From contig DUCN01000082.1 of NCBI GenBank assembly GCA_012959805.1, positions 62,001 through 126,000 of the forward strand: a stretch of 64,000 nt of DNA, written 5' to 3'. The position numbers were made by a program, and so were the translations under genes. The number at the start of each line of letters is the position of its first letter. Within the stretch, counting starts at the first letter, position 1. The notes under the pieces were generated by a model. That model was not told the DNA's origin, ran no database searches, and saw only the letters and a program-made list of their open reading frames with translations. This document shows positions 44,988-54,599 of the stretch, in pieces. Source of the stretch: Myxococcales bacterium. Lineage in GTDB: Bacteria > Myxococcota_A > UBA9160 > UBA4427.

Positions 44988-45764
44988 ATGAGTGATTTTC
45001 CGCTACCGAATAATTCGTCGGACCTGACGGGCCAGGTTGCCCTCGTGACCGGGACGACTTCGGGGTTGGGTTGGCGATTCGCTCAGGTGCTTGCGAAGGC
45101 TGGGGCCAGGGTGGCGCTGACCGGGCGTCGTGTTGAGCGCCTCGAAGAACTAGCAGAGATGATTCGGGCGGATGGTGGTGAGTGCGCCTGTTTTCGTCTG
45201 GACATGACGGACATGGCCAATGTGACGGAGGTAGTGGCGCAGGCCGAAAAGGCGCTCGGCCTGGTCACGATCCTTGTGAATAACGCCGGAATTCCCGACG
45301 CCCAGCGCGCGCATAAGATGGACCAGGATCTTATAGACGCTGTCTTCGATACGAATCTGCGTGGGCCGTATGTACTGTCCTGCGAGGTAGCAAGACGTTT
45401 GATCGAGGCCAAGCAGCCGGGGCGTATGGTGAATATCTCCTCGGTGGGAGGATTCAACTATGCGGGAGGAGGGGCCGCTCTCTATTCGATCACGAAGGCG
45501 GGAATCGCGCGCATGAGTGAAGTTCTCGCCGTCGAATGGGCGCGCTACCACATCAACGTCAATTGCATCGCGCCCGGCGCATTCTCCTCCGAGATGATGG
45601 ACGGGATGATGGAGCGCATCGGCGAGTTCTATAAGCAGACGCCGCGACAGCGGCTCGGCCAGCCCGCGCAGCTCGACAGCACGCTGCTCTATCTCTGTGC
45701 GCCGTCCTCTGAATGCGTGACCGGGACGATCATCAAGGTCGATGACGGGCAGGGCTCGCGCTAG
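44988..45764 (+). CDS. Short-chain dehydrogenase/reductase
   Basis: 258 residues. TGTTSGLG at about 20-27, RVALTGRRVERL (NADP-type Arg after the second strand), NNAG, VNISSVGG and YSITK are present, so the enzyme looks active. It is divergent from the luciferase-like operon and converges on the SnoaL gene with a 17-bp gap. Substrate unknown. Confidence 0.92.
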   Translation: MSDFPLPNNSSDLTGQVALVTGTTSGLGWRFAQVLAKAGARVALTGRRVERLEELAEMIRADGGECACFRLDMTDMANVTEVVAQAEKALGLVTILVNNAGIPDAQRAHKMDQDLIDAVFDTNLRGPYVLSCEVARRLIEAKQPGRMVNISSVGGFNYAGGGAALYSITKAGIARMSEVLAVEWARYHINVNCIAPGAFSSEMMDGMMERIGEFYKQTPRQRLGQPAQLDSTLLYLCAPSSECVTGTIIKVDDGQGSR

Positions 45765-45781
45765 GCGGGTCGGCCATTGCC

Positions 45782-46288
45782 CTATTTGGCTTCGAGCGCA
45801 CGAGCCCGCCGCGATGCTATTCGCGAGACGCCGACGTTCCCTGTCTGCCAGGTGACATTTAAGGTGACCCGGGAGAGCTTCCAGCCGTCGATCGTGCGCA
45901 CGAGTTCGTTGATGTAATAGCCGCCGATCGTCCAGCGGTCGGCACCATTTTCGAGTTCATCGTCAGGCTCGCGTGCGATGAAATGCTCCGCCTGCATATT
46001 GGAGATGCAGGTGGCTTCATCCCCTCTGAGCTCGTGAACGTGATTTGTGCTGGTGTGTTGGGTTGCCTTGAAGCCTTTAAAGAGCCGCGCCGCGTCGCGG
46101 ACCCACTCTTGCGCATCATAGGTCCCCACGCGAAGGCCGACCGATCGGAAGTCCATTTCGATCGTGTCCGTGAAGATGGATCTGAAGAGCTCCCATTCGC
46201 GACGATCGAGTCCGGTGGCGTAAGCGTGGACAACGTCGCTGATCGCGGCGCGATCCAGTAGGGCGGAGAGGTCGTTTGGTGCGGTCAT
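45782..46288 (-). CDS. SnoaL-like (NTF2-fold) protein
   Basis: 168 residues: LLDRAAISDVVHAYATGLDRREWELFRSIFTDTIEMDF at the N-terminus, TQHTSTNHVHELRGDEATCISNMQAEHF in the centre and TIDGWKLSRVTLNVTWQTG at the end. This is the SnoaL_4-like subgroup, different from the relative at 8680. It is the last gene of the second leftward MATE-SDR-SnoaL module (34 bp after the SDR). Confidence 0.88.
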   Translation of the reverse strand: MTAPNDLSALLDRAAISDVVHAYATGLDRREWELFRSIFTDTIEMDFRSVGLRVGTYDAQEWVRDAARLFKGFKATQHTSTNHVHELRGDEATCISNMQAEHFIAREPDDELENGADRWTIGGYYINELVRTIDGWKLSRVTLNVTWQTGNVGVSRIASRRARALEAK

Positions 46289-46322
46289 GACGGAGGGCTC
46301 CCGATTTCGTCTTGATTACGGA

Positions 46323-47156
46323 CTATCGACCTTCGGGTCGGTAGAGCTTGATGGGGCGATCGGCTGTAATCCATTCGCCCTGACGACTCCAGGGCCGGCC
46401 GGCGTAGGCGCCGCCATCGACCACCTGCGCATGGCCGGTGACCCATTCCGATTCGTCGCTGGCCAGCCAGAGTGCAGCGCGCGCGATGTCTTCCGGTTGG
46501 CCGACGCGACCCATCGCCTGGGTGCGGGCGAGCCCCTTGGCGAGCTTTTGGAGTGATTCGTCGCTCGCGCTCGCTCGCCCTGCTGCAAGCGGCGTGGCCA
46601 CGATGCCAGGGCAGATGCAGTTCACCCGAATATTATGTTCTCCAAGTTCGAGGGCGACCGAGCGCGTGAGATGGATGACGGCGGCTTTGGCGACACTGTA
46701 GAGGTGGGGTGACTCGCCGGTCTTGAGCCCGGCAACCGACGCTGTGCTGATGATCGATCCACCACCACTCGCCCGCATTGCAGGCGCCGCATGTTTGATG
46801 CCGAGAAAAACGCCCTTCAACAATACGTCGAATGTGATATCGAATTCCTCGACCGTCGTGGTTTCGATCGATCCGAGAGCACCACCGAAACCAGCGTTGT
46901 TGTAGATGCAATCGAGTCGACCCCAACGCTTCATCACTTCATCGACGGCGGAGCGAACTTCCTCTTCTCGTGTGACATCGACACGCTGAAAGAGGGCTGC
47001 ATCGCCCAGTTCCTTCGCCAGCGCTTCGCCGCGCTCGGTCTGCGCGTCGGCGATCAGAACGCGCGCACCTTCTTCGGCAAAGAGTCGAACGCTCGCGGCG
47101 CCAATTCCGCTCGCGCCTCCTGTGATGATGGCGGTCTTGCCCTTGAGTCGTTTCAT
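46323..47156 (-). CDS. Short-chain dehydrogenase/reductase
   Basis: 277 residues. TGGASGIG at about 12-19, NNAGFGG, STASVAG with the catalytic Ser, YSVAK and VVDGGAY. Closely similar to the SDR at 9158 through the ITFDVLLKGVFLGIKHAAP region and the INTAS/ISTAS block. It sits between a MATE gene (65 bp upstream) and a SnoaL gene, as its counterpart does in the first module (with one extra gene there). Confidence 0.92.
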   Translation of the reverse strand: MKRLKGKTAIITGGASGIGAASVRLFAEEGARVLIADAQTERGEALAKELGDAALFQRVDVTREEEVRSAVDEVMKRWGRLDCIYNNAGFGGALGSIETTTVEEFDITFDVLLKGVFLGIKHAAPAMRASGGGSIISTASVAGLKTGESPHLYSVAKAAVIHLTRSVALELGEHNIRVNCICPGIVATPLAAGRASASDESLQKLAKGLARTQAMGRVGQPEDIARAALWLASDESEWVTGHAQVVDGGAYAGRPWSRQGEWITADRPIKLYRPEGR

Positions 47157-47221
47157 GATTTCTCTCCGTCACGCGCGAGCCGGCATAGCAAGCGCTTCCC
47201 GTTCGAAGAAACGATAGACGC

Positions 47222-48610
47222 TTAAGCCTCGATCGTCTTCCAGCGTTCCCCACGAAATCGCCGGATCAAAAGAGTGGCTTTCATGGCATAGTCGCCGATC
47301 AGCGCGCACCAGACGAGTTGAAGGGGGGCTCCCAGCAGGACACCGGCGACGGCCGCGGGAATCAATCGCCCGAGAAAGAGGCCGATGAAGACGGTGAGCA
47401 TGGGGTAGAAGGTGTCTCCGGCGCCACGCAGACTGCCACCGACGGCAAATTCAATTGCCATGAGTGGCTGAACGGCACCGAGGATCCAGATGAAGTCGAT
47501 CGTCAGCTCGACCACCTCTAGATCATCCGAAAAGATCATGGCGAGGGGCCGCGCAAAAGCGAGGATCAAAAGGCCGATCAGGCTCATGCTGACAACAGCG
47601 CCTGTGGTGGCCTGCCAACCGGCGCGGCTGGCGGCTTCGGGAGAACCTTCGCCGAGGAATTGCCCAACGAGCGTGGTGGCAGCGGTTGAAAAACCGATGC
47701 CGGGAATAAAGGAGAGTGAAAGGATTTGGGCGCCGACATTATAGGCTGCGATCGCGGCGGTTCCATAAAGGCTCATGATGCGTTGAAAGCCCAGAAGTCC
47801 CACATGGAATAGCAATTGTTCAATTGCGGCCGGGTAGCCAATCATGAGGAGGCGAGTGCACAGCGCGCGATCGGGACGGAAGGAGCCGCCATAAGGCTTG
47901 ATCACGAAGCGCCCGGCAAGCCATAGCCAGAAGAAGATCACGACCTGGGCAAACATCGCGATTGTCGACGCCATGGCAGCGCCGGCGACGCCGAGCGCGG
48001 GCGCGCCGAGGTTGCCATAGATCAACACCCAGTTGAGGCCGATATTCAGGACATTGACCACGAGACCTACATAGAGGGGTGTTCGAACATCTCCGGCGGC
48101 TCTCGAGGCGCCTCCGAACACGAAGGACAATGAGAAGGGCAGAGACCCCCAAAGCATCCAGTACATGTAGTCACCGCCCATCGAGACGACCGCGGGTTCG
48201 ACTCCGTACAGGGCGATGACGGCATCGGTGAAAGGCAGTCCGATCAGGGTCGTTGCGATGGCCAACACCGTCGAGAGCAGAATGGCTTGCCTGAACGCGG
48301 CGTCACATCGGGAAAAGTCGCCGGCACCAACGGAGCGAGCGATCACCGCCGCGAGTCCCGTCGGCACGAGATTGGCGACGGCCTGAACCAGCCAATACAC
48401 CTGTCCGCCGAGTCCCACGGCAGCCAGTGCTTCGGGGCCGAGCCCGCCCACCATCACGAAATCGGCGAATCGAACGAGGGTCTGCGCCCCGAATCCGACG
48501 ATCGTCGGCCAGGCCAGTACCCACACGCGCAGAGAATTCCGGGCGGGTTCGTCGTCGGCCATCGGCCGCGGCGCGCCGCGGCGAAAGCGTGTCGGGTCGT
48601 TCGAGCTCAT
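47222..48610 (-). CDS. MATE-family efflux transporter
   Basis: About 462 residues from the ATG at 48610; an ATG at 48562 is also plausible, and the frame upstream to 48757 has no protein-like content. About twelve membrane segments, with FADFVMVGGLGPEALAAVGLGGQVY in the first half and IPGIGFSTAATTLVGQFLGEG in the second. The C-terminus (ILGAVQPLMAIEFAVGGSLRGAGDT, then RFRGERWKTIEA) mirrors the MATE protein at 12787. It heads the second MATE-SDR-SnoaL run. Confidence 0.93.
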   Translation of the reverse strand: MSSNDPTRFRRGAPRPMADDEPARNSLRVWVLAWPTIVGFGAQTLVRFADFVMVGGLGPEALAAVGLGGQVYWLVQAVANLVPTGLAAVIARSVGAGDFSRCDAAFRQAILLSTVLAIATTLIGLPFTDAVIALYGVEPAVVSMGGDYMYWMLWGSLPFSLSFVFGGASRAAGDVRTPLYVGLVVNVLNIGLNWVLIYGNLGAPALGVAGAAMASTIAMFAQVVIFFWLWLAGRFVIKPYGGSFRPDRALCTRLLMIGYPAAIEQLLFHVGLLGFQRIMSLYGTAAIAAYNVGAQILSLSFIPGIGFSTAATTLVGQFLGEGSPEAASRAGWQATTGAVVSMSLIGLLILAFARPLAMIFSDDLEVVELTIDFIWILGAVQPLMAIEFAVGGSLRGAGDTFYPMLTVFIGLFLGRLIPAAVAGVLLGAPLQLVWCALIGDYAMKATLLIRRFRGERWKTIEA

Positions 48611-48948
48611 GGTGAAGTGGAGTGTGTTCCCGGGTCGTCGAGAGGTTGATGGGTGGGCGTACTCGGATGATGGAAGTGGCCCCCGCCCTTCGGTGCCGAC
48701 TCCACCCAACCTTGCAACATCGCTGACCAGCGCGTCCACCCCGTCAGACGCTGGCATGACAAACTTTTTGGTTGTTTGAACGAATCAAATGGATCGATGC
48801 CTCGAATGGGCTGGCCTGCCAGGCTGAAAGGCTTCGACCTCAGGCCGATCGCGCCATCAAGTCATTGCCCTACTACGGTCAAGGTCGGTTTCGGTGACCA
48901 CGTGCCGCCTGAATTGCGAGCGGCGGGCAGTTGGGCGAGACTGGTTCG

Positions 48949-51300
48949 GTGTCGCGCCGGATCCTCCTTCCATTTGTCTTACTCAACCTGTTAATCGGAT
49001 GTGGCGACTCTGGCTCCGGGGCAGCGATGACCCCGCCCACTCCGGCAAACTCTATAGCCCTACCGGTAATACCTGAAGCAGCGGCGACACCCGGGACATC
49101 TGCGCACTTCGTTGGATCGAATAAATGCATTCGCTGCCACCCCGACGAGGGCCAGAAGTGGCGCGGTTCTCACCATGATCGGGCGATGGAAGAAGCGAAC
49201 TCCGAGTCAGTGGAAGCTCGATTCGATGGTGCCGTAGTGCAGCATGCCGATCAGCTGTGGCGTTTCGTTCAGGACGAAGGGGACGATTCTTTCGTCATCG
49301 AGGTCGATTCGGAAGGTCAGCCGAAGGAACGCTTAACAGTCGCCTACACGTTTGGAGTCGAACCGCTTCAGCAATATCTTGTTACGCGTCCAGACGGTCG
49401 ACTGCAGGCACCTCCGGTTGCCTGGGATACGCGACCGCGCGCACAGGGTGGGCAGCGATGGATCGACCTTCAGCCGGAGGGGGAACTGGTCGCGGCTCAG
49501 GATGATCCGCTTCACTGGGATCGTCTCGCCTATAACTGGAATAGCCAATGTGCGGCGTGTCATTCCACTCAACTTTCGAAAGGCTATGACGAGGCGACGA
49601 AGGCATTCGAGACGACGTGGGCCGAGATCGATGTGGGTTGCGAAGCCTGTCACGGTCCGGGTTCGGTTCATACGGCGGAGGTCGAAAGATCTTCTCCGGC
49701 CAGTGGTTTCGAGTTTTCCTTCGAGCCCTGGAGCGAATCGCTCTGGCACCGTGGCCCTCAAGATCAAATCGCGTTTCGCGCAATCCCGCGCACTCATGAT
49801 CGGCAGCTCGATGTCTGCGCGCCATGTCATTCTCGAAGAACGCAGATCGCAACTGCGCCCGTCATCGGCGCCCCTTTTCTCGATGGATACCGGCCGCGGT
49901 TGCTCGATCCGGAATTGTATTTTCCGGATGGGCAGATTCGCGACGAAGTCTACGTCTGGGGTTCATTCCTGCAGAGTCGAATGTATGCGGCAGGTGTTCG
50001 ATGCTCCGATTGTCATGATTCGCATTCACTTTCGCTTCGGCGTTCGGGCGTGAATCTCTGCACGGGCTGTCATGATCAAGACACTTATGCGAGCTCCGAA
50101 CATCATGGGCACGTGAACGGGACGCCGGGGTCGCGATGTGTCGATTGTCATATGCCGGAACGCGTTTACATGAAAGTGGATGGGCGACGCGATCATTCGT
50201 TCCCGATTCCACGGCCGGAGAGGAAGCAGACGCTGCGTTCGCCGAATGCATGCCAGAACTGCCACGAAGACCGGGACGCCGATTGGGCAACGCGCAAGAT
50301 CGCGAGCTGGCGAGCCGAAGACGACGTGCAGCGTCCGCACTGGACTGATCCCCTGGTCGCAGGAACATCCGGAAGGGCGGGCGGGGCGGAGTGGATCGAG
50401 ATTGCCACGGATGCCAGTCTGACCCCAATTGCGCGCGCGAACGCTTGGGCGAGACTCGCTGAAGTGGAAGGGGCACAAGTGCCGGCTGCGCTGCTACGAG
50501 AGCGTTTGCGGGATGCTTCCGATCTCGAACGGATGGCGATGGTCGAAGTGATGCATCTGGTTTCGCCCGAGGCGCGCGTGTCTCTACTCCGGCCTTTATT
50601 GGAAGATCCTCGCCTCGCTGTCAGAATCGCAGCAGGGCTGGCGATGGCCCAACTGCCGCCCGCGATCCTGCGGCCCGTCGACCGTTCGATTCTTGCACGC
50701 GTGCTTCGGGAATATCGCGGGGCCCAGGACGTGAATGCGGAGCGCCCCGAAGCCCAGGTGAATCTCGGGATCCTCTCGGTGCAGGTCAGGGAGTTGGAGA
50801 CAGCGCGCACCGCCTACCAGCGCGCGCTCGAACTGGCGCCGTATTTCGTTCCCGCCTACGTCAATCTGGCGGATCTCGAACGAATGCTGGGTGATGATGA
50901 GGCGTCTGTTGGATGGCTTAGGCAGGCGCTCACGTGGGCGCCCGACGAAGCCGTGATTCACTACGCGCTGGGCCTCGCGCTGCACAGGCTTGGTGCGGCC
51001 AAAGAGGCGCTGGTGGCACTGACTCGAGCCGCACAAACTGAACCGCGCCAGGCACGATTCATACTGGCATGGAGTCTCGCCTTGGATGCGAGTGGACAAA
51101 GATCCGAGGCTGTGGAGGGGCTGGGTCAGGCGATCGACACGGGTTATTCCGATGCCAGTCTCTTTCACGCGCTGGTGGCGATGCTGCGCGATGAAGGGGA
51201 CGACGGGCAAGCGCGTCTGCGGGCCGAGCAATGGTTGACGGTGTGGCCAGCGGACACCCGCGCTCGCGCGCTCCTTCGAGAACTGGAGGGGCGCCGTTAG
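48949..51300 (+). CDS. Octahaem cytochrome c lipoprotein with TPR domain
   Basis: 783 residues. The N-terminus MSRRILLPFVLLNLLIGC (GTG read as Met) is a lipoprotein signal with a lipobox Cys. Eight CxxCH haem-binding motifs follow in the first ~450 residues (CIRCH, CAACH, CEACH, CAPCH, CSDCH, CTGCH, CVDCH, CQNCH). The C-terminal third has HEAT-like and tetratricopeptide repeats (RTAYQRALELAPYFVPAYVNLADLERMLG and similar). Expected location is the periplasmic face of a membrane, in electron transfer or as a multihaem oxidoreductase. A TTG 18 bp upstream is an alternative start. Its 3' end overlaps the convergent VWA-FHA gene by 4 bp. Confidence 0.92.
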   Translation: MSRRILLPFVLLNLLIGCGDSGSGAAMTPPTPANSIALPVIPEAAATPGTSAHFVGSNKCIRCHPDEGQKWRGSHHDRAMEEANSESVEARFDGAVVQHADQLWRFVQDEGDDSFVIEVDSEGQPKERLTVAYTFGVEPLQQYLVTRPDGRLQAPPVAWDTRPRAQGGQRWIDLQPEGELVAAQDDPLHWDRLAYNWNSQCAACHSTQLSKGYDEATKAFETTWAEIDVGCEACHGPGSVHTAEVERSSPASGFEFSFEPWSESLWHRGPQDQIAFRAIPRTHDRQLDVCAPCHSRRTQIATAPVIGAPFLDGYRPRLLDPELYFPDGQIRDEVYVWGSFLQSRMYAAGVRCSDCHDSHSLSLRRSGVNLCTGCHDQDTYASSEHHGHVNGTPGSRCVDCHMPERVYMKVDGRRDHSFPIPRPERKQTLRSPNACQNCHEDRDADWATRKIASWRAEDDVQRPHWTDPLVAGTSGRAGGAEWIEIATDASLTPIARANAWARLAEVEGAQVPAALLRERLRDASDLERMAMVEVMHLVSPEARVSLLRPLLEDPRLAVRIAAGLAMAQLPPAILRPVDRSILARVLREYRGAQDVNAERPEAQVNLGILSVQVRELETARTAYQRALELAPYFVPAYVNLADLERMLGDDEASVGWLRQALTWAPDEAVIHYALGLALHRLGAAKEALVALTRAAQTEPRQARFILAWSLALDASGQRSEAVEGLGQAIDTGYSDASLFHALVAMLRDEGDDGQARLRAEQWLTVWPADTRARALLRELEGRR

Positions 51301-53423
51301 GCGATGCCGGATTGGCTGGCTTCGACGTGGTCGTGCAGTTCGATTTCGTGACGCTCTGCGGTGGTGAGGAATTCGTAGGACAGAAGATCGATGCGTGGAT
51401 CTCGTCCGTCGTCGGGAACGATCGACATGCTGACCCAGGGTGAATCTCCGCAGCCCCCGGAGAGGACGACCAGGAGCTCGCAGCGATCCTTTCGGAAAAC
51501 TTCGGACTGAAGCCGTTCGGTGAGCATTCGGCTAAAGCCACCAAATGACTCGATGAAGCACTCGCGCGCAGTCCGCATATCACCGGGGGCACCACAGATC
51601 GAAAAGTGCGTTCGATTGAATGTGTACTCCTTGTGCTCAATGTGGTTGCTCGCCTTGGCCTTTGACGACAAATCAATGATGGCCAGCGTCAGCGCATTCC
51701 GAAGCTCCTCGTCAAATGAAGCTTCGACGAATGAAGCGAAATCCGGCGAGATCTGGCCGATCATTTCAAGGTGGTAATCTAGGCATTGCCGAAAATCTCC
51801 GAGTTCGTCTGTGCGCAGAACGGATTCCATGGACTCGACGCCGGCGGCGTCTTCCTCAGGCCTCGGCAAGAGCGAAAGCGGTGCACGGCGAATCGCGCTG
51901 TCGCCCGGTTGACCATTATAAGCGGCTGCGCGCGCTTGCTCGGCGTCCTCGTCGCGCAGTCTCTGATCGAGACCGATGACTTCAGCATCCATCTTGGGCG
52001 TGGGGTCAGAGGACGCTATCGCACTCTTTTGAACGGCCTGCTTCACACCGGGAAAGGCCGGGCGGTCGGCGGCCGGGCCGACTTTTTTGTCGAGTGCGAG
52101 TTGGCTCTGCTTCCAGTCGGGTGGCGGCGAGGTGGGTGCCTTTAAGAAGGCCGTGGCGCCGACGGGGACGTAACCCGCCAACGTGAACATCAAGTCGACA
52201 TCGGCGAGTCGGATATGGTCGCCGCCCTTGAGCTGAATTCTCTGTCCGGGTTCCAGACGTTTGTCGTCGAGCCGCGTGCCATTCGCACTGCGCCGGTCTT
52301 CCAGGTAGTAGCCGCCGTTCGCGAGTCCGATGATCGCATGCTCACTCGAGATCGTGTCGTCTTCGATGACGAGTGTGTTGTGTGGATCGCGTCCAATTCG
52401 TGTGACGCCGCGCGCAAGGGGGATGGCGGCACCGGATTCACCGAGATGGCCACCGACATCGAGAAGTTGAGCCGCTGGCGCACGGACCGCGATGCTCACG
52501 ATTCGCCGCTGCCAGAGAAGCGCTCCGAAGCCTAGCAGGAGGGCGAGGGGGACCAATGCAAGGAGTCCGGCGCCGTCTTCCGCTGAACCCGTCTGGAGCC
52601 CAGAGGAGACCGTGGGTGGTTCGATTTCGGGAACGACCACATTCAGCGGCGTCGCATTCGCCAGTGCCGGTTGGATGGAATCGTCATCCTCGCCGATTCG
52701 TTTGAGGATATCATCAATGACGCTGGCGAGCCCCGCCGCTTCAAAGGCGCGGTAGTAGCCGGCATGGGTTCGCCGAGCCAATGCTTGCATCAGTTGGTAG
52801 TCGGCGGTTGGAGTGAAGGCGATTCCAAAGATCTGAATACCGGAAGCCGCGCTCTCGCCAGCAAGATCATCACGTAACCAGCGATCAGCTTCGAGATTGG
52901 CCTGGATATCACCGGTGTCGATCTTGCCGTCTGTGAGTAGGACGATCGCTCGGCGTGCACCTTCTTGACCGTTCTCTCGAAATTCATAGAGTGCTCGTTC
53001 GATGCCAGCAGGCGTGTTAGTCAGTTGTCCCGAGAAATTCAATTGATCGAGTGCGCGGGCGAGTACCCGGTTGGCAGTGCTCGACTCGACGTCGGCGATG
53101 TCTTTGATGTCGGTCAACTCGCGAACCAGACGTGCCTCGCGGTCAAAGAGGACGAGACCGATCCGTCCGTCGACGGACACGTCCCGCGCGAGAGCCGAAG
53201 CGAGATTCCTGACTGCTTCTCGTGTCAGGTAGTCGGGGTCGTGCTCACGCATGCTGCCAGAGTTATCGAGCACGAAAATGACTTCGACGAGATCCGCCGC
53301 TTTGGCTTCCGGGCCACCGCCCATTCCGACGACCGCAGAAATGAAGAACAAAAACGTCGCGATCGGGTTGGCGAGGCGGCGCGCGCTGGTCAAGCGGGAT
53401 CTCCGCATGCTGCTATCTGTCAT
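51297..53423 (-). CDS. VWA plus FHA domain protein, membrane-anchored
   Basis: 708 residues. An N-terminal hydrophobic segment (signal peptide or anchor, ending around KAADLVE) precedes a von Willebrand A domain with the MIDAS DNSGSM (about 52-57), LTNTPAG and VLLTDGKIDTG. A second membrane segment (LLALVPLALLLGFGALLW, about 285) follows, then a forkhead-associated domain with VTRIGRDPHNTLVIED and ISSEHAIIG, which binds phosphothreonine. About 300 C-terminal residues are not recognised. The topology puts VWA in the periplasm and FHA in the cytosol. The tail overlaps the octahaem gene's end by 4 bp. Confidence 0.9.
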   Translation of the reverse strand: MTDSSMRRSRLTSARRLANPIATFLFFISAVVGMGGGPEAKAADLVEVIFVLDNSGSMREHDPDYLTREAVRNLASALARDVSVDGRIGLVLFDREARLVRELTDIKDIADVESSTANRVLARALDQLNFSGQLTNTPAGIERALYEFRENGQEGARRAIVLLTDGKIDTGDIQANLEADRWLRDDLAGESAASGIQIFGIAFTPTADYQLMQALARRTHAGYYRAFEAAGLASVIDDILKRIGEDDDSIQPALANATPLNVVVPEIEPPTVSSGLQTGSAEDGAGLLALVPLALLLGFGALLWQRRIVSIAVRAPAAQLLDVGGHLGESGAAIPLARGVTRIGRDPHNTLVIEDDTISSEHAIIGLANGGYYLEDRRSANGTRLDDKRLEPGQRIQLKGGDHIRLADVDLMFTLAGYVPVGATAFLKAPTSPPPDWKQSQLALDKKVGPAADRPAFPGVKQAVQKSAIASSDPTPKMDAEVIGLDQRLRDEDAEQARAAAYNGQPGDSAIRRAPLSLLPRPEEDAAGVESMESVLRTDELGDFRQCLDYHLEMIGQISPDFASFVEASFDEELRNALTLAIIDLSSKAKASNHIEHKEYTFNRTHFSICGAPGDMRTARECFIESFGGFSRMLTERLQSEVFRKDRCELLVVLSGGCGDSPWVSMSIVPDDGRDPRIDLLSYEFLTTAERHEIELHDHVEASQSGIA

Positions 53424-53750
53424 CGCTCGCTCCCGAGGCCTGATCGGGTTGGCATCCGTGAGGCCGCCCGATTTGGACTATTCCGAGTATAGGGGGCTCT
53501 CCAATAAATTTGGATTGACTCGGACCTTTGATGTTGTCGAGGTCCATGTATGCGTGGCGAACCGGCAACACGATGCCAATATCGACAAAGATCCTCAACA
53601 GTATGTGGCCGCCGGCTCGATTTTGGGTCTCGGTTCTTCGTGCCGGGCACGGGATTCGTTGCTGAAGGACGATTCCCTGTCTGCCCGCTGGTGTGGTAAC
53701 CAAATCTTGTCGTGACGGCCGATTGGCGGGATAGAGGCCTGGGGGAAGTG
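53424..53750. other. Divergent intergenic region between VWA-FHA and TerC genes
   Basis: No gene recognised. Open frames on both strands here give low-complexity, Arg-rich or unmatched translations. It should hold promoters for both neighbours; no hexamer pair stood out. Confidence 0.5.
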
Positions 53751-54518
53751 ATGGAAATGCTTTTGACTGGCGAAAATGCGATCGCATTGGCGACGTTAAC
53801 GCTTTTAGAAATCGTGCTGGGAATGGACAACATCGTGTTCATCGCGATTCTGACACAGAAACTTCCGGCGCATCGGCAGGCCCAGGCGCGCCGAATCGGG
53901 CTCATCGGGGCGATGGGAATGCGGATCGCGCTGCTTCTGATGATCGGTTGGATGATGGGGCTGACTGCGACGCTCGTCACGATCTTCGAACACCCGATGA
54001 GTGGTCGCGATTTTATTCTACTAGGAGGGGGGATGTTTCTCGTCGGCAAGGCCACCTGGGAGATCCACGACAACCTCGAAGGCGAACGAATCGTCGGTCA
54101 TGCGAAGGCTGCCAAATCTCTGTTCGCTGTCGTGATTCAGATCATGCTCCTGGATATTGTCTTTTCGCTCGACTCTGTCATCACTGCAGTCGGAGTGGCA
54201 AAGGAGTTGGCCGTGATGATTGCGGCGATCGTCGTGTCGGTCGTCGTCATGTTGATCTTTGCCGAACCCATCAGCCGCTTCATCGAAGAGCATCCCACAA
54301 TGAAGATGCTGGCTCTCTCGTTCTTGATCCTGATTGGCGTCATGCTGGTCGCGGAAGGACTCGGACAGCATGTGAACAAGGGCTACATCTATTTTGCGAT
54401 GGCCTTCGCGATTGCGGTTGAAGTCGTCAACATGGGCGTTCGCAAGCACGCGCCTTTGCGGCTCAAGGGCGCGTATGTCCGCCGGGACGACTACGGGGCC
54501 GACTCGAACATGGAATGA
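53751..54518 (+). CDS. TerC-family integral membrane protein
   Basis: 255 residues with about seven membrane segments. The family's acidic intramembrane motifs are LEIVLGMDNIVFIAIL (about 18-33) and LLDIVFSLDSVITAVGVA, and FILIGVML-like repeats follow. TerC/Alx proteins are linked to tellurite resistance and to manganese export or pH stress; the exact ion here is inference. I start at the ATG at 53751, just after GGGGGAAGTG. The thiolase begins 81 bp later. Confidence 0.93.
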   Translation: MEMLLTGENAIALATLTLLEIVLGMDNIVFIAILTQKLPAHRQAQARRIGLIGAMGMRIALLLMIGWMMGLTATLVTIFEHPMSGRDFILLGGGMFLVGKATWEIHDNLEGERIVGHAKAAKSLFAVVIQIMLLDIVFSLDSVITAVGVAKELAVMIAAIVVSVVVMLIFAEPISRFIEEHPTMKMLALSFLILIGVMLVAEGLGQHVNKGYIYFAMAFAIAVEVVNMGVRKHAPLRLKGAYVRRDDYGADSNME

Positions 54519-54599
54519 GCGCAGTGTTGTTGTCGGTTGTTTTGGCATAAGAACTGTCATAAGGTTTTCGGCAATTCAAACGTCCCCAGGAGAGAAGAT

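Noticed and set aside
53424-53750. Plus- and minus-strand open frames in the intergenic gap
   Set aside because: No start with a ribosome site and no recognisable motif on either strand.
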